From Hymenobacter translucens (GTDB lineage: Bacteria; Bacteroidota; Bacteroidia; Cytophagales; Hymenobacteraceae), in NCBI RefSeq assembly GCF_020685205.1, contig NZ_JAJERB010000004.1, forward strand, positions 62,001-126,000: a stretch of 64,000 bases of DNA. Reading direction: 5' to 3'. The notes under the pieces are model-generated. The model saw only the letters and a program-made list of their open reading frames with translations. It searched no databases and had not been told where the DNA came from. The translations under genes and the position numbers were made by a program. This document shows, piece by piece, positions 53,034 to 59,501 of the stretch (positions are counted from its first letter, which is position 1; each line of letters begins with the position of its first letter).

Positions 53034-53441
53034 CTAGCTGCCCAGCTCCAGGATCAGGTCAAACTCTTCTTCCCGCAGCGGCATCACCGACAGGCGGGAC
53101 TGGCGCAGCAGCCCAATCTGGCCCAGGCGGGCATCCTGCTTGATCTGGGCCAGACTGACGGGCCGGGGCAGGGGCTGGTGGGGCTGCAGCCGGACGGCCA
53201 CCCAGCCACTGTCGGCGCCGGCGGTGGCATCGGGGGCGGGGGCGGCGGCAACCCGGGCCACGCCCACCACGGTTTTCTCCGTGACGCTGTGATAAAACAA
53301 AACCAGGTCCTGGGGCTGCATCTGCTGCAGGTAGTTGCGGGCCTGGAAGTTGCGCACCCCGGTCCAGTCGGTGGCGCCGTCGCGGGTAAAGTCAGACCAG
53401 GAGTAGGCGGCGGGTTCGGATTTAACGAGCCAGTAGTTCAT
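53034..53441 (-). CDS. EVE-domain protein
   Basis: This 135-residue protein is a single EVE domain (PUA-like fold). Typical marks are NYWLVKSEPAAYSWSDF, WTGVRNFQARNYLQ, LVLFYHSV and VGVARVA. EVE domains bind modified bases in DNA or RNA. No modification enzyme adjoins it, so the target is unknown. An SRA-HNH protein that should recognise modified DNA lies 6 kb away, which is worth noting but not evidence of a link. Confidence 0.9.
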   Translation of the reverse strand: MNYWLVKSEPAAYSWSDFTRDGATDWTGVRNFQARNYLQQMQPQDLVLFYHSVTEKTVVGVARVAAAPAPDATAGADSGWVAVRLQPHQPLPRPVSLAQIKQDARLGQIGLLRQSRLSVMPLREEEFDLILELGS

Positions 53442-53469
53442 GCCCGCAAATTACGCAGGAACCGTCGGG

Positions 53470-53868
53470 CTAGGGCAGGCGGCGCGCCTTGAGGACGTCG
53501 TTGGCCAGGGAAATCAGCTCCAACCGGTAGCTCACCACCTGCCCGCGCATCGTATAGGTGAGGCGGTAGGTGCCGGCGCCCTCCTGCTCCCAGCGTCCGG
53601 GGTAGGTTTCGGGGGCATCGGCCGGCGAGGCTCCGTAGGCAGTAAGAACGCCTCCATCGTCGAAGCGGAAGCCTTGCCGGGGCCAGGAGGGCGGAAAGGC
53701 GTAGGTATCGGGTCGGTACACCTGTACGTCGGAACCCGCCGGCCGCTCTTCGTGCGACTCCAGCCAGGTCCGGCCCGTCAGGTCCGCCGGAGCAAGTAGG
53801 TCGGCATCAGGCTGGCAACTCAGCAAGGCGCCAATCAGGCAAAGCAGAAATAAGATCAGGGTGCGCAT
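53470..53868 (-). CDS. Small lipoprotein, paralogue A
   Basis: No family recognised. The 132-residue protein has a lipobox (ALLSC) and shares with the next gene the order RTWLxSHE, VYRPxTYAFPPS, a Gly-rich strand, and the end YRLELISLANDVLKARRLP. The fold could be a small beta barrel. The two genes lie 57 nt apart on the same strand and are a tandem duplication. Confidence 0.72.
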   Translation of the reverse strand: MRTLILFLLCLIGALLSCQPDADLLAPADLTGRTWLESHEERPAGSDVQVYRPDTYAFPPSWPRQGFRFDDGGVLTAYGASPADAPETYPGRWEQEGAGTYRLTYTMRGQVVSYRLELISLANDVLKARRLP

Positions 53869-53925
53869 AGTCAGGAAGGAACGTACCTCCCCATGATTTC
53901 AGTATGCGCGGCGGGGTTGCAAGCG

Positions 53926-54318
53926 CTAGGGCAGGCGCCGCACTTTCAGCACGTCGTTTTCCAGCGACACAATCTCGAGGCGGTAGTCGGGCTCCCGGTG
54001 GTCGTCGAGGGAAATGCGCAGCACGGTGCTGCTTTCGGCCTTCCAGACGCCCCGGTGGCCTTCCAGCCCATCGGTAGGGGCAATGTCGTACTGCGTGAAC
54101 AGGCCGTTGTGGTCGAAGCTGAAGCCGGTGCGCCCCCGCGACGGCGGAAAGGCGTAGGTGTTGGGCCGGTACACGCGGATGTCGCCCTGGTCATCTTCGT
54201 GGGCATGCAGCCAGGTGCGCTCGAGCATTTTCATCTGTGGCAGTTTACGGGGGTCGGGGTTGCATGTGCCCGCCAGCAGGACTATACTAAGGCAGCCGAG
54301 CAGAAGGAAGAGGCGCAT
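53926..54318 (-). CDS. Small lipoprotein, paralogue B
   Basis: No family recognised. The 130-residue protein carries a lipobox-like LLAGTC. It is the tandem paralogue of the preceding entry: RTWLHAHE, VYRPNTYAFPPS and YRLEIVSLENDVLKVRRLP are conserved in the same order. Divergence between the copies is substantial outside these blocks, so the duplication is not recent. It is the upstream member of the pair. Confidence 0.72.
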   Translation of the reverse strand: MRLFLLLGCLSIVLLAGTCNPDPRKLPQMKMLERTWLHAHEDDQGDIRVYRPNTYAFPPSRGRTGFSFDHNGLFTQYDIAPTDGLEGHRGVWKAESSTVLRISLDDHREPDYRLEIVSLENDVLKVRRLP

Positions 54319-54443
54319 AAACGAAAAATAGGAGGGAAGTCAGACAACAGGCCCGGCCGCCGCGTAAAGCGAATGTACGACATTGCCCCGTACCTTTACT
54401 TCCGCCACCCGGCCCCGGTTGCGGGCCACAGCCACTATTTGCC

Positions 54444-56195
54444 TTGGACAACCGCGCCCTTACCCGCGCCTTCCGCCTGGCGGCTTCGCTGCTGGAGCTG
54501 CATGACGAGAATCCCTTCAAGATCCGGGCCTACGAAGGCACCGCCGCCGTGCTTGAGCGCCTGGAGTTTCCTGTTGCCGACCTCGACCGCACCGGCCTGC
54601 CCGACCGCACTGGTCTCAGCAAAACCGCCGCCGCCCGCGTGGCCGAGCTGCTCGATACCGGTACTTTCCCCGAGCTGCAGCGCCTGCTGGAAATCACCCC
54701 GCCCGGCGTCGTGGAAATGCTCAAGATCAAGGGCATCGGACCCAAGAAAATCCGCGCCCTGTGGCGGGAGCTGAACATCGAAAGCCCCGGGCAGCTGCGC
54801 GAGGCCTGCGAGCGGGACGAGGTCAGCAAGCTCAAGGGCTTCGGCAAGAAAACCCAGGAAAGCATTCTGGCGGCACTCGAGTTCACCCAGCAAAGCCAGG
54901 GCAAGCTCCTGTATCCGCAGGCCGAGGAACTGGGCGAAGACCTGGCCCGCCGCCTGCGCGACGTGCTGGGCACCGGGCAGGTGGAAGTGGCCGGGGAAGT
55001 ACGCCGCCGCCTCGAAATCGTAGAAACCATCGTGCTGGTGGCCGCTACTACCCAGCCCTGGTTGGCCCACGACCTGCTCAATGCCCTCGATGGCCTTACG
55101 CCCGACCCCGTGCGCTCGGGCCCGTTTGCCTGGCGCGGACAGGCCACGGCCTCGGGTGTAAAGGTAGAAGTGCGGATGGTGGCCAAGGAGTGCTACACCA
55201 ACGAGCTGTTTCTGCTGACCGGCACCGAAGCCCACCTGAGCGAGCAACTGCCCCAGGCCGGTCCAGGCCAGGCGGGTACGCTGCGTCAGCTGCTCAAGCG
55301 CGACAAATTCTACCAGGAAGAAGCCGTTTACCAAAAGGCAGGGCTCCAGTATATCGTGCCCGAGCTGCGCGAGGGGCTGGGCGAAATTACCCTAGCCAGC
55401 GAGCAGAAGCTGCCCGCTCTGCTCGTAGACAAAGACCTGAAAGGCAGCCTGCACAACCACAGCACCTGGTCGGACGGGGCCCACTCCATCCGGCAGATGG
55501 CCGAGTGGCTGCGCGACCACGGCTACGAGTACCTGGGCCTCTGCGACCATTCGCAAGCCGCGCACTACGCCAATGGCCTCAACGCCGAGCGGGTGCGGCA
55601 GCAGCAGCGCGAAATTGACCAACTCAACCAGGACCTGGCGCCGTTCCGCATCTTCAAGGGCATCGAAAGCGACATTCTCGGCGACGGCGCCCTCGACTAC
55701 CCGCCCACGGTGCTGGCCTCGTTTGACTTTATCGTGGCCTCGGTGCACAGCAACCTGAAGATGGACGAGGCCCGGGCCACCGAGCGGCTGCTGCGGGCCA
55801 TTGCCAACCCCTACACTACCATGCTGGGCCACCCCACCGGCCGCCTGCTTTTGCGCCGGGAAGGCTACCCGCTCGATCACAAAGCCATTATCGACGCCTG
55901 CGCCCGGCACAACGTCATCATCGAAATCAACTCCAACCCCTGGCGGCTGGACCTCGACTGGCGCTGGGTGCGCTACGCTCTCGACCAGGGCGTGCAGCTC
56001 AGCATCAACCCCGACGCCCACCACACCGACGGCTACGCCGATATGCGCTACGGCGTAATGATGGGCCGCAAAGGCGGGCTCACGAAGGAAATGACGTTCA
56101 ACGCCAAGTCGGCCGCCGAAGCTGCGGCATATTTTGAGCAGCGCAAAGCCGGCATCAAGCCCGCTGAAGAGTTTAAGGCGACGCTGTTTGGGTAA
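54444..56195 (+). CDS. PolX-like protein with degenerate polymerase site and intact PHP domain
   Basis: This 583-residue protein starts at TTG 54444 (MDNRALTRAFRLAASLLELHDENPFKIRAYEGTA, the family N-terminus). It has the HhH/8-kDa and palm regions of X-family polymerases, then a C-terminal PHP domain. In the palm, the canonical catalytic GDIDIL-type stretch reads VETIVLV: the two expected Asp are T195 and V197, and the third is Glu at E242. The PHP site looks complete: HNHSTWSDG, LCDHS, GIESDIL, VASVHSN, LGHPTGR and NPDAHHTDG. It may keep 3'-5' exonuclease or phosphatase activity but not polymerise. Confidence 0.88.
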   Translation: MDNRALTRAFRLAASLLELHDENPFKIRAYEGTAAVLERLEFPVADLDRTGLPDRTGLSKTAAARVAELLDTGTFPELQRLLEITPPGVVEMLKIKGIGPKKIRALWRELNIESPGQLREACERDEVSKLKGFGKKTQESILAALEFTQQSQGKLLYPQAEELGEDLARRLRDVLGTGQVEVAGEVRRRLEIVETIVLVAATTQPWLAHDLLNALDGLTPDPVRSGPFAWRGQATASGVKVEVRMVAKECYTNELFLLTGTEAHLSEQLPQAGPGQAGTLRQLLKRDKFYQEEAVYQKAGLQYIVPELREGLGEITLASEQKLPALLVDKDLKGSLHNHSTWSDGAHSIRQMAEWLRDHGYEYLGLCDHSQAAHYANGLNAERVRQQQREIDQLNQDLAPFRIFKGIESDILGDGALDYPPTVLASFDFIVASVHSNLKMDEARATERLLRAIANPYTTMLGHPTGRLLLRREGYPLDHKAIIDACARHNVIIEINSNPWRLDLDWRWVRYALDQGVQLSINPDAHHTDGYADMRYGVMMGRKGGLTKEMTFNAKSAAEAAAYFEQRKAGIKPAEEFKATLFG

Positions 56196-56198
56196 AGG

Positions 56199-56380
56199 AG
56201 CGGCAAGCTTCAAGCCGCAAGTTTTTTTCGTTCGGCTGTAAGGAAGCATCGCGCCAGATAAGGGCCTGCACAACCCCTCCTCATCTGTGTTCAAGCGTAA
56301 GGTTTGCAGCTTGTAGCTTGCGGCCTGTAACTCTCATCCATAAAAGCTTGCAGCTTGTTGCTTAAAGCTTGCGGCTTAAC
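56199..56380. repeat. Clusters of GCTTGNN heptamers in opposite orientations
   Basis: On the plus strand, units GGCAAGC, TTCAAGC and CGCAAGT (56202-56222) are reverse complements of GCTTGNN. In forward orientation four units lie at 56302-56329 and five in-phase units at 56346-56380 (GCTTGCA, GCTTGTT, GCTTAAA, GCTTGCG, GCTTAAC), the last one base before the GT9 start codon. A single reverse unit sits at 56290-56296. Confidence 0.75.
56200..56228 (+). terminator. Terminator after polX
   Basis: GCGGC (56200-56204) pairs with GCCGC (56214-56218), followed by a run of seven T at 56222-56228. It coincides with the reverse heptamer cluster. Confidence 0.55.
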
Positions 56381-56381
56381 C

Positions 56382-57434
56382 ATGAAGATTCTCATCCTGC
56401 GGTTTTCCTCTATCGGCGACATTGTCCTCACCACGCCCGTGGTGCGGGCTATCCGGCAGCAGGTGGCCGGGGCGCGGGTGCACTACTGCACGAAGCCCGC
56501 CTACCGGGTCATTCTGGCGTCGAACCTGTACGTGGACAAGGTGCACTGCCTGACCGGCTCCCTGGCCGAGCTGGTGGCGGAGCTAAAGGCCGAGCAGTTC
56601 GATTTCGTGGTGGACCTGCACAACAACCTGCGCACCACGCTGCTGAAGCTGCGGCTGGGCGTGCCGTCAGCCTCGTTTGAGAAGCTCAACCTGCGCAAGT
56701 GGCTGCTGGTGCGCTTTAAGTGGAACACCCTGCCGCCCGTGCACATCGTGGACCGCTACCTGGCCGCGGCGGAGGTGCTGGGCGTCCGCAACGATGGGCG
56801 GGGCCTCGACTACTTTATCCCGCCCGCCGACGAGGTTGACCTCGAAACCCTGCCGGCGGCGTTTCAGCACGGCTACGTCGCCTTTGCCATCGGGGCCCAG
56901 CACGCCACCAAGCGCCTGCCGGTGGAGCGCATTATCGAGCTGTGCGCCGAGCTGCGCCGGCCCATTGTGCTGCTCGGCGGCCCCGAGGACGAAAGCACCG
57001 GCCACATCATCGAGCTGGCGTTTGAGAAGAATGCTGCCCCGGCTCCACTCCCGGCATTGCCGGGCTTTCCTGCGCGGGCCGATGCACCGGTTCGCGCGCT
57101 TCCTCACTCCCTGATCTACAACGCCTGCGGGCGCTACAACCTGAATCAGTCGGCCTCTCTGGTCAAGCAGGCCCAGCTCGTGGTCAGCCACGACACCGGG
57201 CTGATGCACATTGCAGCGGCGTTTAAAAAGGAAATTTTCAGCGTGTGGGGCAACACGGTGCCGGAGTTTGGGATGTACCCCTACCGTACCGAGTTTCGCA
57301 TCCTGGAGCGCCCGAATCTGTACTGCCGGCCCTGCTCCAAGATCGGCTACGAGAAGTGCCCCCAGGGCCACTTTAAGTGCATGCGCGAAATCAAGTTCGA
57401 CCTCGACCTGCCGCCCACCCAGGACGGCCGCTAA
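56382..57434 (+). CDS. Glycosyltransferase family 9 (heptosyltransferase-like), second copy
   Basis: This 350-residue GT-B enzyme begins MKILILRFSSIGDIVLTTPVVRAIRQQ, the classic GT9/RfaF N-terminus. HDTGLMHIAAAFKKEIFSVWG and the GAQHATKRLP region are donor-binding parts. The C-terminal CRPC-x3-GY-x2-CP-x-GHF-x-C cluster is shared with the GT9 gene at 48.1 kb. It presumably adds a heptose or similar sugar to LPS core or a surface glycan. Its ATG directly follows a heptamer repeat cluster. The UBP zinc-finger gene follows 17 nt downstream. Confidence 0.85.
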   Translation: MKILILRFSSIGDIVLTTPVVRAIRQQVAGARVHYCTKPAYRVILASNLYVDKVHCLTGSLAELVAELKAEQFDFVVDLHNNLRTTLLKLRLGVPSASFEKLNLRKWLLVRFKWNTLPPVHIVDRYLAAAEVLGVRNDGRGLDYFIPPADEVDLETLPAAFQHGYVAFAIGAQHATKRLPVERIIELCAELRRPIVLLGGPEDESTGHIIELAFEKNAAPAPLPALPGFPARADAPVRALPHSLIYNACGRYNLNQSASLVKQAQLVVSHDTGLMHIAAAFKKEIFSVWGNTVPEFGMYPYRTEFRILERPNLYCRPCSKIGYEKCPQGHFKCMREIKFDLDLPPTQDGR

Positions 57435-57451
57435 CCAGCTGCTTTTACTTT

Positions 57452-57718
57452 ATGCCCGACGTCTGCCAGCACCTCGCCTCGGTTCAAAGCCTGAAAACCG
57501 CCCCGGAGTACGTCTGCCCTGAGTGCGTGGCCCGCAACGAAACCTGGGTGCACCTGCGCGTGTGCCAGGAGTGCGGGCACGTCGGCTGCTGCGACTCCTC
57601 TAAAAACAAGCACGCCACCAAGCACTTTCACCGCTCCGGCCACGCCGTGGTTGCCTCCGCCGAGCCCGGGGAGCAGTGGCTATGGTGCTATGAGGACGAG
57701 CAGATGGTAAAGTATTAA
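57452..57718 (+). CDS. UBP-type zinc-finger protein
   Basis: This 88-residue protein is a single zf-UBP domain: C5/H7, C22-x2-C25, VCQECGHVGCC and the SKNKHATKHFHRSGHAVV end with the usual Cys/His ligands. The fold binds ubiquitin C-termini in eukaryotes, but bacterial members have no ubiquitin and their partner is unknown. It starts 17 nt after the GT9 gene and shares its transcript. A strong bidirectional terminator follows. Confidence 0.85.
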   Translation: MPDVCQHLASVQSLKTAPEYVCPECVARNETWVHLRVCQECGHVGCCDSSKNKHATKHFHRSGHAVVASAEPGEQWLWCYEDEQMVKY

Positions 57719-57750
57719 GACACATTCTCTCCGCCTGCCGCCGGACCAAC

Positions 57751-57790
57751 ACAAAAAGGCCCGGCTACTGCGGTAGCCGGGCCTTTTTGT
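57751..57790. terminator. Bidirectional terminator (UBP zinc finger / serS)
   Basis: A perfect 18-bp stem (57751-57768 with 57773-57790), TGCG loop, A5/T5 runs in the arms, between convergent genes. Confidence 0.9.
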
Positions 57791-57807
57791 AATCGAGAAG
57801 CCGTGGG

Positions 57808-59082
57808 CTACCCAATCTGGCTGAATCCGCAGTAGCTGTGCAGCACTTCGGGCAGGCGGATGCCGGCTTCGGTCTGGTTGTTTTCCAGCAGGGCCGCTAC
57901 GATGCGCGGCAGCGCCAGGGCCGAGCCGTTGAGCGTGTGCAGCAGCTGGTTTTTGCCGTTCTCAGCCCGGTAGCGCAGCTTCAGGCGGTTGGCCTGGTAG
58001 GTTTCGAAGTTCGAGCAGGAGCTGACTTCCAGCCACCGGCCCTGGGCGGCGCTCCACACTTCCAGATCATAGGTGAGGGCCGAGGTAAAGCCCATGTCGC
58101 CCCCGCAGAGGCGCAAGACCCGGTAGGGCAGCTCCAGCTTCTGCAGCAGCCCTTCGATGTGGGCCAGCATGTCTTCCAGGGCGGCATAGCTTTGGTCGGG
58201 GTGGGTGATCTGCACGATTTCCACCTTGTCGAACTGGTGCAGGCGGTTCAGGCCGCGCACGTCGGCGCCCCAGGAGCCGGCCTCCCGGCGGAAGCAGGGC
58301 GTGTAGCCGGCGTTGCGGATCGGCAGCTTGTCCTGGGCCACGATTTCGTCGCGGTACAGGTTGGTGATGGGCACCTCGGCCGTCGGAATCAGGTACAGGT
58401 TGTCCTGGGCGTCGTGGTACATCTGGCCTTCCTTGTCGGGCAGCTGGCCGGTACCGTAGCCCGAGGCCTCGTTGACCAGAATCGGGGGCTGCACCTCGAA
58501 GTAGCCGGCGGCCAGGGCCTGGTCGAGAAAGAAGTTAATGAGGGCGCGCTGCAGGCGGGCACCCTGGCCCTTGTACACCGGAAAGCCGGCGCCGGTAATC
58601 TTGTTGCCCAGCTCGAAGTCAATGATGTCGTACTTCTTGATCAAATCCCAGTGGGGGAGGGCTGAGGCCGCCAGCTCAGGCTTGGCGCCTACTTCACGCA
58701 CTACCTCGTTGTCCTGAGCCGAGCGTCCTTCGGGCACCGAGCTATGGGGCAGGTTGGGCAGCTTGTAGAGCGTGTTTTGCAGCTCCTTTTCCACTTCCAG
58801 CAGCTCTTCGGCGTGGGCTTTGGTTTGCCCCTTCAGCTCGGCGGTGCGGGCCTTGAGCGTTTCGGCCCCGGCCTTGTCGCCCGACTTCATCAGGCCCCCA
58901 ATCTGCCGGGCCAGCTCGTTGGCTTCAGCCTGGGCTGAGTCGTGGGCGGTTTGCAGGTCCTTCCGGCGCTGGTCGAGGCTTAGGATGGCCTGCACGTCGG
59001 CCTCGGCGGTTTTGTAGTGCTTCTTGGCCAGCCCGGCCAGCACCAGGTCGGTTTGCTCTTTAAGAACGGAAACTTGCAGCAT
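57808..59082 (-). CDS. serS: Seryl-tRNA synthetase
   Basis: This class II synthetase of 424 residues charges tRNA-Ser. The N-terminal coiled-coil arm (~30-105) holds the tRNA. Motif 2 is CFRREAGSWGADVRGLNRLHQFDKVE, and motif 3 is LPRIVAALLENNQTEAG-IRLPEVL. The conserved EVSSCSNFETYQANRLKLRYR block contacts serine. The start at 59082 (MLQVSVLKEQTDLVLAGLAKKH) is standard. A -7 box TACTTTTG is 30 nt upstream. The longer frame reaching 59244 passes through that promoter and is not used. Confidence 0.96.
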   Translation of the reverse strand: MLQVSVLKEQTDLVLAGLAKKHYKTAEADVQAILSLDQRRKDLQTAHDSAQAEANELARQIGGLMKSGDKAGAETLKARTAELKGQTKAHAEELLEVEKELQNTLYKLPNLPHSSVPEGRSAQDNEVVREVGAKPELAASALPHWDLIKKYDIIDFELGNKITGAGFPVYKGQGARLQRALINFFLDQALAAGYFEVQPPILVNEASGYGTGQLPDKEGQMYHDAQDNLYLIPTAEVPITNLYRDEIVAQDKLPIRNAGYTPCFRREAGSWGADVRGLNRLHQFDKVEIVQITHPDQSYAALEDMLAHIEGLLQKLELPYRVLRLCGGDMGFTSALTYDLEVWSAAQGRWLEVSSCSNFETYQANRLKLRYRAENGKNQLLHTLNGSALALPRIVAALLENNQTEAGIRLPEVLHSYCGFSQIG

Positions 59083-59501
59083 AAGGCAGAAAGCGCGGTT
59101 TAGTCGGTGGGCAAAAGTAGGGAGAACAACCGGAAGGGCCGGCGCCCCGGCGTGCACTTTGCAAAGCGGGCCTGTAGCGGGCCGCGAGGAGCTGCCTGGA
59201 TGGGGGCCGGGACGCCAAATAAAGCGGCGTTGCAGGCAACTCAAAATTCGCGTATCCCGTTTGGCAGTTTGGGCGTATTACCCTAACATTGCGTTAGCAA
59301 GCCGGCGGCTGATGCCGGGCCCGCAGCAGTTTACTGCGCTCTTGGCCCGCTCTTATTTCCAGCGCCTTCCCTCGTTATCACCCCCGTTTTTCCCGAATCC
59401 TGTGCTTCGCGCCGCCCTGCGGTAGCCATAAGCGCCCAGACCGGCCCGTGCTGTTTGATTCTGGTTTCGTACCCGCCTGATTTTCCCTCCCAGTTTAGTG
59501 T
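59083..59501. other. Divergent intergenic region serS / rho
   Basis: No credible gene is seen in 419 nt. It contains the serS -7 box TACTTTTG at 59112-59119 (minus strand). The rest would hold the rho promoter and a 5' leader; rho leaders are often autoregulated in other bacteria, but I could not identify an element here. Confidence 0.5.
59112..59119 (-). promoter_or_regulatory. -7 promoter box TACTTTTG of serS
   Basis: Exact TAnnTTTG on the minus strand, about 30 nt upstream of the serS start codon. Confidence 0.55.

Noticed and set aside
53034-53441. A functional link between the EVE protein and the SRA-HNH nuclease
   Set aside because: The genes are 6 kb apart with unrelated genes between them. 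EVE proteins occur in many contexts, so nearness is not evidence.
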